A stretch of 64,000 nt of DNA from Enterobacter ludwigii (GTDB taxonomy: Bacteria; Pseudomonadota; Gammaproteobacteria; Enterobacterales; Enterobacteriaceae), in assembly GCA_900068845.1 (NCBI GenBank), contig CEFQ01000005.1, positions 740,475-804,474 of the forward strand. Direction: 5' to 3'. The notes under the pieces were generated by a model. The model did no database searches. It was not told the DNA's origin and saw nothing but the letters and a program-made list of their open reading frames with translations. Positions 51,652 to 62,297 of the stretch are shown one piece after another. Within the stretch, counting starts at the first letter, position 1. The number at the start of each line of letters is the position of its first letter. The translations under genes and the position numbers were made by a program.

Positions 51652-53241
51652 ATGAGCCTGTTAACGGTGAATCATCTGGCGGTGGCCTTTCAGGATCGCC
51701 GCGTGGTGGAAGACATTTCGCTGCAGATTGATGCCGGCGAAACGCTGGCGCTGGTGGGCGAATCCGGTTCCGGTAAGAGCGTGACTGCGCTGTCGATCAT
51801 GCGCTTATTGCCGCAGCCGCCGGTTAATTATCCGCACGGCGAAATCCTGTTTAACGGCGAAAATATTTTGCAGGCCAGCGAACGCACGATGCGCGGGCTG
51901 CGTGGCAATCAGATGGCGATGATTTTTCAGGAGCCGATGGTGTCGCTTAATCCGCTGCATAACGTGGAAAAGCAGCTGTATGAAGTGCTGTCGGTGCATC
52001 GCGGTATGCGGCGTGAAGCCGCGCGTGGCGAGATGTTGAGTTGCCTTGATCGCGTCGGCATTCGCAATGCAGCGTCGCGTCTGCAGGATTTCCCGCATCA
52101 GCTTTCTGGCGGCGAGCGGCAACGCGTGATGATCGCCATGGCGCTGCTGACACAGCCGACGCTGCTTATCGCCGATGAACCGACCACCGCGCTGGATGTG
52201 ACGGTGCAGGCGCAGATTCTACAACTGCTGCGCGAGCTGCAGCGTGAGCTAAACATGGGCATGCTGTTCATCACCCACAACCTGAATATTGTGCGTCAGC
52301 TGGCGCATAGCGTTACGGTGATGCGTAATGGTCGCGGTGTGGAACACAATCGTTGCGATTTGCTGTTTAGCCAGCCGCAGCAACCCTATACGCGCGAACT
52401 GATTGCCGCCGAGCCGGATGGCCAACCGGTGCCGCTGCTGGATGCGAAGCCGCTGTTGCAAGTGAAAAACCTGCAGGTTGGTTTCCCGATCCGGCGTGGA
52501 TTACTGCGACGTACCGTGGCAGAGAAGATGGCGCTTAAGGATCTCAGCTTTACCCTGCGTCGCGGTGAAAGTCTCGGGTTAGTCGGTGAATCAGGATCGG
52601 GCAAAAGCACCACTGGCCTGGCGCTGCTGCGCTTAATCGCTGCGCGCGGTGAGATCTGGTTTGAGGGCCAGCCGTTGCATCAGCTTTCGCCAAAACAATT
52701 ACTGCCGCTGCGCCAACGCATTCAGGTGGTGTTTCAGGATCCTAATTCTTCACTCAATCCACGGATGACGGTACAACAGGTGATCGCGGAAGGTTTAGCC
52801 GTGCATCGTCCAGAATTAAGCGATGCCGAGCAGGAAGCGAAGGTGATTGCGGTGATGCAGGAAGTAGGGCTCGATGCCGACAGCCGTTCGCGCTATCCGG
52901 CGGAGTTTTCAGGTGGCCAGCGCCAGCGCATCGCTATCGCCCGCGCGTTGATACTTGAGCCGCAGCTGATTGTACTGGATGAACCCACCTCATCGCTGGA
53001 CCGCTCGGTGCAGAAGCAAATTCTGACCTTACTGCGTCGTTTACAGCAACAGCATCAGCTTGCCTATCTATTTATCAGTCATGATTTGCAGGTGGTGCGC
53101 GCGCTCTGTCATCAGCTGATTGTGCTGCGCCAGGGCGAGGTTGTTGAGCAAGGTGATTGTGAGGTGTTGTTCAACGCACCGACAGCCGACTACACGCGTC
53201 AGCTATTGGCGTCCGCGCAGGGGAAAGATCTTAGTCAGTGA
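51652..53241 (+). CDS. yejF: Peptide ABC transporter ATPase YejF
   Basis: Fused double ATPase of 529 residues, equivalent to OppD plus OppF. Each half has Walker A GESGSGKS, a signature (LSGGERQRV and FSGGQRQRI) and Walker B ([12 protein letters not shown] and [12 protein letters not shown]), so both sites look active. It ends the yejABEF operon; its last 7 bp overlap the 3' end of yejG on the other strand. Confidence 0.96.
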   Translation: MSLLTVNHLAVAFQDRRVVEDISLQIDAGETLALVGESGSGKSVTALSIMRLLPQPPVNYPHGEILFNGENILQASERTMRGLRGNQMAMIFQEPMVSLNPLHNVEKQLYEVLSVHRGMRREAARGEMLSCLDRVGIRNAASRLQDFPHQLSGGERQRVMIAMALLTQPTLLIADEPTTALDVTVQAQILQLLRELQRELNMGMLFITHNLNIVRQLAHSVTVMRNGRGVEHNRCDLLFSQPQQPYTRELIAAEPDGQPVPLLDAKPLLQVKNLQVGFPIRRGLLRRTVAEKMALKDLSFTLRRGESLGLVGESGSGKSTTGLALLRLIAARGEIWFEGQPLHQLSPKQLLPLRQRIQVVFQDPNSSLNPRMTVQQVIAEGLAVHRPELSDAEQEAKVIAVMQEVGLDADSRSRYPAEFSGGQRQRIAIARALILEPQLIVLDEPTSSLDRSVQKQILTLLRRLQQQHQLAYLFISHDLQVVRALCHQLIVLRQGEVVEQGDCEVLFNAPTADYTRQLLASAQGKDLSQ

Positions 53242-53561
53242 CCATCAAAGGTTTCGGCGATGGCAACCCCCTGATTTTTCAGACAGCAGTTAGCTGCGCT
53301 TTCGTCATCGCGCTGAATCAGCAGACAGGGTTGCCCTTCACACTGGGCGATTTTGCATTCGACCTGAATGTGCGCCAGCATTTCTTTTAGCTGATGCAAA
53401 ATTTCCAGCGCCGGATGACCATCGTGACTCAACAGGCGCAGCACGACTAAATCTTCGGCATGAACGCCATTCGCAGTTTCCTGACGCTCAATTTCACCCG
53501 CATGTTCAAGCGACCAGCGGTAATGTTGTGGCAAGCGATGCACAACAGAAAGTTGCAGCAT
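53235..53561 (-). CDS. yejG: Conserved small protein YejG
   Basis: A 108-residue soluble protein matching E. coli YejG (114 residues) in LQLSVVHRLPQHYRWS at the start and CEGQPCLLIQRDDE...C.LKNQGVAIAE near the end. Function not well defined. ATG 53561 was chosen by that match; a frame 12 codons longer exists. The C-terminus is shorter than in E. coli. Confidence 0.85.
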   Translation of the reverse strand: MLQLSVVHRLPQHYRWSLEHAGEIERQETANGVHAEDLVVLRLLSHDGHPALEILHQLKEMLAHIQVECKIAQCEGQPCLLIQRDDESAANCCLKNQGVAIAETFDGH

Positions 53562-53870
53562 AGTTATACGGCCCCCAGAGACGTTAACTTTATTCACAAC
53601 GACGGCATAACGCGGTGAATCCCAACCTGGTTAGCTCAGAATATGGACGTGGTTTGCCTTCTCGTTTTAAGCAAAAAATCGGTAGCCTCTTTATAAATTG
53701 CGAGGCTTCTCACATTTATGCCTATGTTTACCGTGTTCGGCGGCTGTTAACAATCATTTTAGACGCATTATTGTTACTTTTTTATCTCTAAATTTTCACA
53801 TAATGGAAACATTAAGCATAACGAATGAATCGGGATTCGCGAGCGGCGGGGTGGAATTTGTCATGGGTGA
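53562..53870. other. Intergenic region between yejG and bcr
   Basis: About 310 bp of AT-rich sequence upstream of yejG (minus) and downstream of bcr. It must hold the yejG promoter. A 74-codon plus-strand frame (53698-53922) runs into the repeat and has no motif or ribosome site; not called. Nothing else is recognised. Confidence 0.5.
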
Positions 53871-53942
53871 GGTCGCCAGGAATGGCGACCCTGCGGAAAA
53901 ACGTGGGATTTCATGCATGTAGGGTCGCCATTCATGGCGACC
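53871..53942. repeat. Two palindromes downstream of bcr
   Basis: GGTCGCCAGGAATGGCGACC (53871-53890) and GTAGGGTCGCCATTCATGGCGACC (to 53942), in opposite order, forming one larger inverted structure. The second ends 8 nt from the bcr stop. Confidence 0.8.
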
Positions 53943-53950
53943 TGGTCCGC

Positions 53951-55144
53951 TTAAACCGAATGATGGGGTCTTGACGCGTAGGTGAAGAGTACGATAGATA
54001 TCGTGGCGCACAGCGCAATCGTGGCAACCATGGGCCAGGCGCTGTTAATGCTGACTAATGAGAGCAGCGCGCCCACCAAGGCGCCCACCCCAAAGCGCAG
54101 CGTTCCGGCCAGCGAGGAAGCCGTGCCAGCCATATGCGGGAACTCATCAAGAATCACCGCCATCGCATTCGACGACACCGTTGAAACGCAGCCAATAAAC
54201 ATCGCCACGCCAAACACCAGCGACAGGAAGCCAAAATCCAGGGCGCTGGAGATCAGCATCCAAACACCCATCGCAAACTGAATCACCAATCCCATGCGGA
54301 ACATCTTCACCGGACCAAAGCGACGCACAGCGCGGCTGTTGATCAGCGTCATCACAAACAGGAACACCACATTCAGGCCAAAATAGTAACCGAAGTTTTG
54401 CGGTGAAACGTGGTTCACTTCAATGTAAACGAACGGACCGGCGTTGAGGAATGTAAACAAGCCAGCGAAGGAGAAGCCGCTCGCCAGCATGTAACTAAAC
54501 GCGCGCTTGTGGCGTACTAAGGCCACGAAGTTGCCCAGTGTGGTACGCAGATGAAAGCGCTGACGCTGCTCGGGCTTGAGCGTTTCTCGGATTTGTGTCA
54601 TCACCAGCACCGTGGTGATCAGCGCGGCACCCGCCAGCGTCCAAAAGATGGCGTGCCAGTTCCACAGTAGCAGCAACCAGCCACCGATAATCGGTGCCAG
54701 CAGCGGCGCAATGGTCGTCACCAGCATCACGAAGGACATCATGCGCGAGAAGTCCTCTTTGGAGTAGGTATCGCGCATTAATGCGTTGATCACTACGCTG
54801 GCAGCGGCGGCAGATAAGCCGTGCAGGAAGCGCATAAAGATCAGTTGATCGATGGTTTGTGACAGTGCACAAGCCGCAGCGGCGCAGGCAAAGATCAGCG
54901 TTCCCAGCACAATCACCGGTTTACGTCCGTAACTGTCCGCTAAAGGACCATAGACTAACTGGCCAATGGCAAAACCGAGGATGTAAAGGTTTAGCGTCAT
55001 CTGCACGCTGCCCGCCGAAACCGCAAACTCGTGAGCGATTTGCGGCATAGCCGGCAGATACATATCAATAGAAAGCGGCATCAGCATCGCCAGCAATCCG
55101 AGGATGACCACTAAACCGACCGGTGAATTCTTTTCCTTGCGCAC
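53951..55144 (-). CDS. bcr: Bcr/CflA-family drug efflux MFS transporter
   Basis: Inner-membrane 12-helix efflux protein of 397 residues (E. coli Bcr 396, bicyclomycin and sulfonamide resistance, also Cys export). Motifs: [13 protein letters not shown], motif A-like [12 protein letters not shown] and motif C-like APIIGGWLL. Start is GTG at 55144, with GGGAG 6 nt upstream. It follows rsuA by 12 bp on the same strand, as in E. coli. Confidence 0.93.
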   Translation of the reverse strand: MRKEKNSPVGLVVILGLLAMLMPLSIDMYLPAMPQIAHEFAVSAGSVQMTLNLYILGFAIGQLVYGPLADSYGRKPVIVLGTLIFACAAAACALSQTIDQLIFMRFLHGLSAAAASVVINALMRDTYSKEDFSRMMSFVMLVTTIAPLLAPIIGGWLLLLWNWHAIFWTLAGAALITTVLVMTQIRETLKPEQRQRFHLRTTLGNFVALVRHKRAFSYMLASGFSFAGLFTFLNAGPFVYIEVNHVSPQNFGYYFGLNVVFLFVMTLINSRAVRRFGPVKMFRMGLVIQFAMGVWMLISSALDFGFLSLVFGVAMFIGCVSTVSSNAMAVILDEFPHMAGTASSLAGTLRFGVGALVGALLSLVSINSAWPMVATIALCATISIVLFTYASRPHHSV

Positions 55145-55156
55145 CGCGTTCTCCCG

Positions 55157-55879
55157 CTATTTGCGTTGTTTAAGTTCTTCTGGCAGGCCGATGCTGTCGA
55201 CCTCTTGCTGGGTCAATTCACGATATTCACCTTCACCGAGATCGTCATCCAGCTCGATGTCACCAATACGTTCACGATGCAGCGCTGAAACATGGTTCCC
55301 CACGGCGGCAAACATGCGCTTAACCTGATGATAGCGCCCTTCGCTGATCGTCAGACGTGCCGCCTTCTCATCAAGAATTTCCAGCACCGCCGGTTTGGTG
55401 AGCTCTTTTTCGTTGTGCAGCTGTACACCCGCAGCGAACTTCTCAACCAGCGCAGGATCAATCGGCTCCTCCACTTCCACCAGATAGGTTTTTTCCAGAT
55501 GGTGTTTGGGTGAAGTAATGCGGTGCGACCATTGACCATCGTCAGTGAGTAGCACTAAGCCGGTAGTGTCGATATCCAGACGACCTGCCGCATGCAGCTT
55601 GAACGCCGCAGGTTCTTCAATAAAGAACAGCACGGTAGGATGATCGGGATCGTCGGTGGAGCAGACGTAGCCCTGCGGCTTGTTCAGCATGAAATAGCGC
55701 GGGCCTTGCTGCACCACCAGCGGATTACCGTCGTATTCGACTTCATCGTCTGGCAATACTTTGTAAGCCGCATCGCGCACGACTTCGCCGTTGATGGTGA
55801 CTTTTTTGGCGCGGATTTCGCGTCCGGCGATAGCACGGCTAACTTCCAGTTGCTGAGATATGAATTTTTCGAGTCGCAT
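55157..55879 (-). CDS. rsuA: 16S rRNA pseudouridine(516) synthase RsuA
   Basis: Forms pseudouridine 516 in 16S rRNA. The 240-residue protein has an N-terminal S4 RNA-binding domain (1-60, [20 protein letters not shown]) and the RsuA/RluB catalytic domain with Asp102 in [33 protein letters not shown] is the family's C-terminal motif. Likely co-transcribed with bcr and divergent from radD. Confidence 0.96.
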   Translation of the reverse strand: MRLEKFISQQLEVSRAIAGREIRAKKVTINGEVVRDAAYKVLPDDEVEYDGNPLVVQQGPRYFMLNKPQGYVCSTDDPDHPTVLFFIEEPAAFKLHAAGRLDIDTTGLVLLTDDGQWSHRITSPKHHLEKTYLVEVEEPIDPALVEKFAAGVQLHNEKELTKPAVLEILDEKAARLTISEGRYHQVKRMFAAVGNHVSALHRERIGDIELDDDLGEGEYRELTQQEVDSIGLPEELKQRK

Positions 55880-56045
55880 GAATTCGCTTTGCCTGTTACT
55901 GCGGGGGAAACTGAAACGGTGTTTTTGTCCGTTAAGAAAGTGTGGGCAGTATAGCGGGAACCAATGAACGCTAACAGAGCCGATCCTGCGTTTCAGGCGC
56001 TTTCATGCCATAATGCGCCTCCGTTCCAGAAAAAAGTTTGCCCCG

Positions 56046-57800
56046 ATGTCATTCACCCTGCGCCCATATCAACAAGAGGCGGTTGACGCCACCCTCAACC
56101 ACTTTCGCCGCCATGCTACGCCTGCGGTCATTGTGCTGCCAACCGGTGCAGGTAAGAGTTTGGTGATTGCTGAACTGGCACGGTTAGCACGCGCACGGGT
56201 ATTAGTGCTGGCCCACGTTAAAGAGTTGGTGGAGCAGAATCACAGCAAATATCAGGCCTACGGCCTTGAGGCAGATATCTTCGCCGCGGGTCTGCAGCGC
56301 AAACAGAGCGAAAGCAAAGTGGTGTTTGGCAGCGTGCAGTCGGTCGCGCGCAATCTCGATCGCTTCGACAGCGCGTTTTCACTGGTGATTGTCGATGAGT
56401 GTCATCGCATCAGCGATAACGAGGAGAGCCAGTATCAGCTCCTGTTCGCCCACCTGCGGCAACACAATCCACAGTTACGCTTATTGGGTTTGACCGCCAC
56501 GCCGTTCCGTCTCGGCAAAGGCTGGATTTATCAGTTCCACTATCACGGTATGGTGCGCGGGGATGAGAAAGCGCTGTTCCGCGACTGTATTTATGAGCTG
56601 CCGCTGCGCTATATGATCAAAAACGGCTTTCTTGTGCCGCCTGAGCGGCTAGATATGCCGGTGGTGCAGTACGATTTTAGCCGCCTGAACCCGCAAAATA
56701 ATGGGTTGTTTAGCGAAGCCGACCTCAACCGCGAACTGAAACAACAGCATCGCGTGACGCCGCATATTATCCGACAGATCGTTGAGTTTGCAGAAGATCG
56801 ACGTGGCGTAATGGTGTTCGCCTCCACCGTGGAACATGCGCGTGAGATCCTCACGCTGCTGCCTGAAAATAGTGCGCTGGTCTCGGCGGAAACGGCGGTG
56901 AAAGATCGTGACCGCTTGATTGGTGAATTTAAAGCCCAGCAGCTGAAGTTTTTAGTCAACGTCGCGGTGCTTACCACAGGCTTTGACGCGCCCCATGTTG
57001 ATTTAATCGCGATTCTGCGCCCTACCGAATCCGTCAGCCTGTATCAGCAGATTGTGGGTCGCGGCTTACGTCTTGCGCCGGGCAAAACCGATTGTCTGGT
57101 GCTTGATTACGCAGGGAACCCGCACGATCTTTTCACGCCCGAAGTGGGTGCGCCGAAAGGAGCCAGCGATAATCAGCCGGTGCAGGTTTTCTGTCCTGCC
57201 TGCGGATTTGCCAACACGTTCTGGGGCAAAGCAACCGAAGATGGTCACATCATCGAGCATTTTGGTCGCCGCTGTCAGGGCGTGCTGGAAGATGATGAAG
57301 GCGAGCGTGAACAGTGTGATTACCGCTTCCGCTTTAAAAGCTGCCCGGATTGCGGTGCCGAGAATGATATTGCCGCGCGGCGCTGCAATGAATGCGACAA
57401 AATTCTGGTCGATGCGGATGACATGCTGAAAGCCGCGCTGAAACTGAAAGATGCGCGCGTGTTACGTTGCGCAGGCATGACGCTGGAACAAGGACGCGAT
57501 GATAAAGGCGAATGGCTGAAAGCCACCTATTTTGATGAAGATGGCACCAGCGTTAGCGAGCGTTTTCGCCTGCAAACGCCGGCGCAACGTAAAGCTTTCG
57601 AACAGGTGTTTATGCGTCCGCACCAGCGCGCGCCGGGCGTGGAACTGGGTTGGCAAACCGCTGCGGATGTGATCGCCCTGCAGCCGTTATTGCGCCATCC
57701 GGACTTCGTGGTGGCGCGCGCTAAAGGCCATTTTTGGCAGATCCGCGAAAAAATGTTTGATTATCAAGGTCGTTATCGTCGCGCCAATGAGCTGCGTTGA
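56046..57800 (+). CDS. radD: DNA repair helicase-like ATPase RadD (YejH)
   Basis: Superfamily 2 helicase-like ATPase of 584 residues (E. coli 586) in double-strand-break repair; it acts with RecA and SSB. Motif [13 protein letters not shown], Walker A PTGAGKS, motif II DECH, motif III TATPF, motif [15 protein letters not shown], then a zinc-binding region with cysteines in FCPACGF, RRCQG, EQCDY, SCPDCG and RCNECD. ATG 56046 ([10 protein letters not shown]) matches E. coli. Confidence 0.95.
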   Translation: MSFTLRPYQQEAVDATLNHFRRHATPAVIVLPTGAGKSLVIAELARLARARVLVLAHVKELVEQNHSKYQAYGLEADIFAAGLQRKQSESKVVFGSVQSVARNLDRFDSAFSLVIVDECHRISDNEESQYQLLFAHLRQHNPQLRLLGLTATPFRLGKGWIYQFHYHGMVRGDEKALFRDCIYELPLRYMIKNGFLVPPERLDMPVVQYDFSRLNPQNNGLFSEADLNRELKQQHRVTPHIIRQIVEFAEDRRGVMVFASTVEHAREILTLLPENSALVSAETAVKDRDRLIGEFKAQQLKFLVNVAVLTTGFDAPHVDLIAILRPTESVSLYQQIVGRGLRLAPGKTDCLVLDYAGNPHDLFTPEVGAPKGASDNQPVQVFCPACGFANTFWGKATEDGHIIEHFGRRCQGVLEDDEGEREQCDYRFRFKSCPDCGAENDIAARRCNECDKILVDADDMLKAALKLKDARVLRCAGMTLEQGRDDKGEWLKATYFDEDGTSVSERFRLQTPAQRKAFEQVFMRPHQRAPGVELGWQTAADVIALQPLLRHPDFVVARAKGHFWQIREKMFDYQGRYRRANELR

Positions 57801-57813
57801 GTGGCGGAATCAT

Positions 57814-57843
57814 TTGCCCCTGCGACCCCATTGGGGCTATAAT
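57814..57843 (+). promoter_or_regulatory. rplY promoter
   Basis: -35 TTGCCC (57814-57819), 18-bp spacer, consensus -10 TATAAT (57838-57843). The leader of about 80 nt contains a possible stem CCTGTTGCT / AGCAGG and lacks a strong Shine-Dalgarno. From memory, rplY is autogenously controlled through its leader in enterobacteria. Confidence 0.75.
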
Positions 57844-57931
57844 GCCGCCCGCTTTTGCATCCGTAAAAGCAGTTTGAATAACCGTCCTGTTGCTGGGTCG
57901 CCTGTAGCAGGAATTATTGAAGAGATACCAA

Positions 57932-58216
57932 ATGTTCACTATTAAAGCTGAAGTACGTAAAGACCAGGGTAAGGGTGCGAGCCGCCGCCTGCGTGTAGCA
58001 AACAAATTCCCAGCCATCATCTATGGCGGAAATGAAGCACCCGTTGCTATCGAACTCGATCACGACGCAGTAATGAACGTGCAGGTTAAACCTGAGTTCT
58101 ACACTGAAGTGCTGACCATCGCTGTTGATGGTAAAGAGATCAAAGTTAAAGCTCAGGCGGTACAGCGTCATCCGTTCAAGCCAAAACTGCACCACATCGA
58201 CTTCGTTCGCGCATAA
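57932..58216 (+). CDS. rplY: 50S ribosomal protein L25
   Basis: Short-form L25 of 94 residues that binds 5S rRNA. It begins [21 protein letters not shown] and ends LHHIDFVRA, as in E. coli. ATG 57932 is preceded by GAAGAG; five extra in-frame codons upstream (MKRYQ) are not part of the family. High-expression codon use. A strong promoter and terminator frame it as a single-gene unit. Confidence 0.97.
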   Translation: MFTIKAEVRKDQGKGASRRLRVANKFPAIIYGGNEAPVAIELDHDAVMNVQVKPEFYTEVLTIAVDGKEIKVKAQAVQRHPFKPKLHHIDFVRA

Positions 58217-58238
58217 TCGCTGAATGAGTTGAAAGTAG

Positions 58239-58268
58239 AAGGGCCGGTTGCGAAACCGGCCCTTTTAT
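58239..58268 (+). terminator. Intrinsic terminator of rplY
   Basis: Perfect 11-bp stem AAGGGCCGGTT / AACCGGCCCTT with a GCGA tetraloop and a short T-run. The following 160 bp to the autotransporter gene hold no clear promoter by eye. Confidence 0.9.
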
Positions 58269-58429
58269 TTTGCCTGTTGTTTACTCCCGCCACGCTACTG
58301 CTCTCTTTTCCGCCAGCCCATAATGATTAAATAATTTGAGACCGTTCTGCACCGGCTTTTGCCGTCGTTCCTGAAATCATCGCGGCTTATTTCCTGCTTT
58401 GCCCAGGATCTCAGCTAAAAGGAACGCGT

Positions 58430-61400
58430 GTGAAAATAATCCCCCCTCTCTTCATCGGGACAATCTTTTATTGTCTCTCCTCCCATGCCGGGATTATGCG
58501 GCACGATATTGATGTGCAGGATTATCGTGATTTTGCCGAGAATCTGGGTAAATACCGCGTTGGTGTCAACAACATTGCGGTATATAAAAAAAACGGCGAG
58601 TTCGAGGCATTTCTTAATTTTCCTATGCCTGATATGGCGAGCGTATCACGCCGTGGATTTGCTGGACTGACAGCACCGTCATATGTCTCAAGTGTGCGTC
58701 ACGTAAGTAATTTTGGCAGCGCGTTTTTTGGCGGCCCTTCAGAATATTCACCCCGCTATTTATTCGTCAATCATAACGCCTTGGATCCGGCTGTCGGCCA
58801 TGATTACATGTTGCCGCGCCTGAATAAGGTGGTGACAGAAGCCGCGCCCGTGGAGCATGTTGAGCTTAGCGAGCTTAAAGCTGGCATTGGCACACGTTAT
58901 ACCGCTTTTGTACGCGCAGGTGCCGGTTATCAACGGCAAGTAAATGACCAACTTGATGGCTTGATACCTGTCGGTGGCGCTTACGATTGGCTTTCAGGAG
59001 GAACGATTAATCCTGATATCGTTACGACTAAAACCACCTATCTCTATTGGACGCAATATCAGCCCGATGATCCGCGTTCATCCCCGCTTTCAACTGCTTC
59101 GCAATCCGCTGACAGTGGCAGCCCGGTTTATGCTTACGATTCCCTCGATAAAAAATGGAAGTTAGTCGCTGCGCTAAAAGGTCGAACTGTTGTGCACGAT
59201 AAGTACGGCACCGAATCCTTCGCTTCACTGCTTCCAGATGGCTATTTCGCCAGCATTGTTGCAGCAAACACTTCACCCGATGTCACCGACAACAATACAT
59301 CTCAGCCGATAATCTGGAACAGTAGCACCCTCAATCAGGGTGAAAAATCCTGGGGCTGGCAGGGACTGGAAGAGAAATACCGGCATCTTGCCCCTTCAGC
59401 GGCCACGTTAGCCGAACTGGATGCCAGCAAAGATCTCCGCTTCAACGGTGCCGGCGGCGATATTATCCTGAGCGAGGCGATCAATCTTGGCGCGGGTAAA
59501 CTGCAGTTCTCCAACAATTACACGCTGAAGTCGGCTGAAGGTCGCGATGCTACCTGGGTTGGCGGCGGCGTGGAAGTGGATGAGGGCAAAAAGGTACTCT
59601 GGCAAGTTAACGGTCTGGCGGACGATGATTTACATAAAATTGGCGCGGGCACGCTGCATATTAATGCTAAAGGCAACAATGCTGGCGGCCTTAATGTCGG
59701 TGACGGAACCGTTATTCTTGACCAACAAGCGGATGCAGCCGGTCATCAGCACGCGTTTTCGCGACTCTATATCACCAGTGGCCGCCCCACGGTGATATTA
59801 CAAGGTAAAAACCAGATCGAGGGCGATCAGATCTTCTTCGGCTATCGTGGCGGCAAGCTCGATCTGCACGGCAACGATCTGCTAATGAAAAAAATCAACC
59901 ACACTGACGGCGGCGCGCACCTTGTCAATCATCATCCCGATGAGGCAGCAAAGCTAACGCTAACCGGCTGGGGGCTGGATGATATTGCGCTGCATACGTG
60001 GTCCAGCACGGTTCCCGGTGTGGTTGGCGATATCTACGTCTATAAAAATTCGCGGCTTGGCGGAACGGACTATTTCCAGCTGAAAGACAGCAGCTACTGG
60101 TATTTCCCTTCGGACAGAACTGACAATGACGATTGGCATTTTATTGGCAACGACGAAATGGCCGCGAAAGCTTATCGCGCGAGTCAGTTCAACGATATGG
60201 TTTATCGGGGATTTATCGGCGCAGCCGATGCCGTTGAGGTTAACGGAAAATTAGAAATCAATTTTTCACCTAAACTCGCCACCGCAACGTTGGCGTTAGC
60301 CGGCGGTGCTAACCTGGACGGCAACATCAATGTCACCAACGGTACACTATTGCTTTCTGGTCAACCGGTTCCCCATGCCGGTGGCGTGATTATTGAAGAT
60401 GATTGGTATGCCTCATCCTTCACCGCGAAGAAGATTATTGCGGCAGACAATACCCGCTTTCAGGTTGGAGAATATGCTCAGGTCACCGCCGATATCGAGG
60501 CGGGCGATAACGCGCTGGTTTCTCTCGGTTATAACCAGAGCGCTGATGAGCAGCAGCGAATCTTACGCTGCACGTCGGGTTATGGCAGCAGCACCGGGGA
60601 ATGCCATGTGGCGCAGCGGAGTGCCGAACAATTAAGTCGATTGCCAAACAGCACTGTTGACGGCAAGGTCAGCCTGGGTGACAACGCGCAACTTTATCTT
60701 GGCAAAGTCAATTACACCGGCAGCATCAACGGCAAGCCTTCCGCCAGCGTCAACATGGATAGCACCGCGTTCTGGCACATGACCGCCAGCAGCGCTTTCC
60801 AGCGGCTGAATGCCGCTCAGGGGGGCATTATTTCTACGCTGGCAACCCAGGCGCTGACGTGGACGGCAAAACAACTGATGGTTGAGCATCTGAATGCCAG
60901 CAATCTGCAAATCGGCCTCGGCATTGCCCCGCAAACCGGGATCAGTGACAGTCTGTACATTGATAAATCCGCCCAGGGTTCAGGCAACACCATCGACCTC
61001 GGCTTTATGCTGGGTGAAACGTTCCCGAAGCTCGTGCGTAACGATATCGTCCTGCTGGATGCCCCCGCAGGCACTGCTCATGATTACTTCACGTTGTCTC
61101 CGGTGATGCGCGGCTTTTCCATCTATTCACCCCAACATCAGGTGATCGAGGAGAACGGTCGGGTGAAATGGGTGATTGTTAAAACCCCGGAAGCGACTAT
61201 CGATCCGGTTCCTGAGCCGAAACCTGAACCGGTTATCGATCCCGTTCCTGAACCGAAACCTGAACCGGTGATCGATCCCGCTCCTAAACCGAAACCGGAG
61301 CCGGTGATCGATCCGGTGCCGGAACCGGGTAATCCCGAAGATTGGTTCAACGTCAGCGCGAATCAGGCATTAATTAACCGTACCCGTGCCCTGCTCGCCT

Positions 61401-62245
61401 CACGTCACTACATAATTAACGAGACGGCTAACACATTGCACGACCGCGCCGGGATGCTGCGTAACGATCCGCAGATGTCCGGCGTCTGGGGTAACGTCAG
61501 TCACAATCGTGGTGGTATCGGCGGCGTGAAAATTAACCAGCAGAACGCTGAACTGGGTGCCGATACACAACAAGGCCTTTGGCGCTTAGGCGTGATGGCC
61601 AGCCGCGGACAAGGCAGCGCCAAAGGTGAAGGATCGGTCAGCCATCAGTTGAGCACGCTGGGCAGCTACGCAACCTGGCTGGCAGACAACGGCTGGTTTG
61701 CCGATATCGCCGCACGCTATCTCCATTTGCGTCAGGATTTGCATCTCGATCCGGCGCTGGCAATTCAAGGTTCACAGCGTAGCAGCCACATGCTGCTCAC
61801 CGGTGCGAAACTGGGACATCGCTTTGCGCTTAGCGATGCTTTAACGCTAGCACCGTATCTGGAAACCAGCGTGGGATACTTACCAGGTTATCAGCTGCAG
61901 GGTTACGACGTTGACGTCAAGCTCGCGGCGGCTACGCCGTGGAGCGTGACGCCAGGCATTGAAATTAAGCAGCGCGGGTTAGGTGCGGCGTTACCGGGTA
62001 TTTCACTGTACGCCAGTGTAAGCAAGCAGTTCTCGCCGGGCAGCAGCGGCTCAACGCTGACGCTAGCAGACAGCCACGCCAGCCGTGATTATCAAAGCTG
62101 GAGCGATAACCGCTACCGGTTCCGTGTCGGGATTGAGGGTGAACTCAGTGAAAACTGGTCGCTGAGCGTGAACGCTAAACACAGCAGCGGCGGCAACTTC
62201 AGCACCGATAGCGCGCTAGACAGCACACTGAGTTATACATTCTAA
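58430..62245 (+). CDS. S6-family (IgA protease-like) serine protease autotransporter
   Basis: Type Va secreted protein of 1271 residues. A short signal peptide (1 to about 20, cleavage near SSHA) lacks the extended region common in E. coli SPATEs. The peptidase S6 domain (about 22-280) has a likely triad His91 (SSVRHVSNFG), Asp125 (GHDYMLPRLNKVVTEAAP) and Ser229 (SADSGSP; the usual GDSGSP has Gly where this has Ala). A beta-helical passenger (about 300-920) is followed by a Pro/Glu/Lys linker of four 12-residue repeats and a C-terminal beta-barrel (about 1010-1271, MSGVWGNVSHN to terminal LSYTF). Start GTG 58430 with AAAAGGAA upstream. It sits between rplY and yejK, where E. coli has no gene. 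Substrate unknown. Confidence 0.88.
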   Translation: MKIIPPLFIGTIFYCLSSHAGIMRHDIDVQDYRDFAENLGKYRVGVNNIAVYKKNGEFEAFLNFPMPDMASVSRRGFAGLTAPSYVSSVRHVSNFGSAFFGGPSEYSPRYLFVNHNALDPAVGHDYMLPRLNKVVTEAAPVEHVELSELKAGIGTRYTAFVRAGAGYQRQVNDQLDGLIPVGGAYDWLSGGTINPDIVTTKTTYLYWTQYQPDDPRSSPLSTASQSADSGSPVYAYDSLDKKWKLVAALKGRTVVHDKYGTESFASLLPDGYFASIVAANTSPDVTDNNTSQPIIWNSSTLNQGEKSWGWQGLEEKYRHLAPSAATLAELDASKDLRFNGAGGDIILSEAINLGAGKLQFSNNYTLKSAEGRDATWVGGGVEVDEGKKVLWQVNGLADDDLHKIGAGTLHINAKGNNAGGLNVGDGTVILDQQADAAGHQHAFSRLYITSGRPTVILQGKNQIEGDQIFFGYRGGKLDLHGNDLLMKKINHTDGGAHLVNHHPDEAAKLTLTGWGLDDIALHTWSSTVPGVVGDIYVYKNSRLGGTDYFQLKDSSYWYFPSDRTDNDDWHFIGNDEMAAKAYRASQFNDMVYRGFIGAADAVEVNGKLEINFSPKLATATLALAGGANLDGNINVTNGTLLLSGQPVPHAGGVIIEDDWYASSFTAKKIIAADNTRFQVGEYAQVTADIEAGDNALVSLGYNQSADEQQRILRCTSGYGSSTGECHVAQRSAEQLSRLPNSTVDGKVSLGDNAQLYLGKVNYTGSINGKPSASVNMDSTAFWHMTASSAFQRLNAAQGGIISTLATQALTWTAKQLMVEHLNASNLQIGLGIAPQTGISDSLYIDKSAQGSGNTIDLGFMLGETFPKLVRNDIVLLDAPAGTAHDYFTLSPVMRGFSIYSPQHQVIEENGRVKWVIVKTPEATIDPVPEPKPEPVIDPVPEPKPEPVIDPAPKPKPEPVIDPVPEPGNPEDWFNVSANQALINRTRALLASRHYIINETANTLHDRAGMLRNDPQMSGVWGNVSHNRGGIGGVKINQQNAELGADTQQGLWRLGVMASRGQGSAKGEGSVSHQLSTLGSYATWLADNGWFADIAARYLHLRQDLHLDPALAIQGSQRSSHMLLTGAKLGHRFALSDALTLAPYLETSVGYLPGYQLQGYDVDVKLAAATPWSVTPGIEIKQRGLGAALPGISLYASVSKQFSPGSSGSTLTLADSHASRDYQSWSDNRYRFRVGIEGELSENWSLSVNAKHSSGGNFSTDSALDSTLSYTF
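61199..61342 (+). repeat. Four tandem 36-bp repeats coding the passenger-barrel linker
   Basis: Units begin at 61199, 61235, 61271 and 61307; each codes IDPVPEPKPEPV or a variant (third unit IDPAPKPKPEPV, fourth diverging to IDPVPEPGNPED). Units 1-3 are close at the DNA level, so copy number may vary by slippage or recombination. Confidence 0.9.
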
Positions 62246-62265
62246 AAGCGTAGGCAAGAGGAGAG

Positions 62266-62297
62266 ATGCCGGGTGGTGATTCACCCGGCATTTTTTT
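62266..62297 (+). terminator. Intrinsic terminator of the autotransporter gene
   Basis: Stem ATGCCGGGTG / CACCCGGCAT, 6-nt loop, then seven T residues, 20 bp after the stop; it reaches into the last codon of the convergent yejK. Confidence 0.88.

Noticed and set aside
53698..53922. 74-codon plus-strand frame upstream of yejG
   Set aside because: Runs into a palindromic repeat, lacks a ribosome site and any recognisable segment.
61138..61350. Gly/Ser-rich antisense frame across the linker repeats
   Set aside because: Direct mirror of the proline repeats on the other strand; no start signal.
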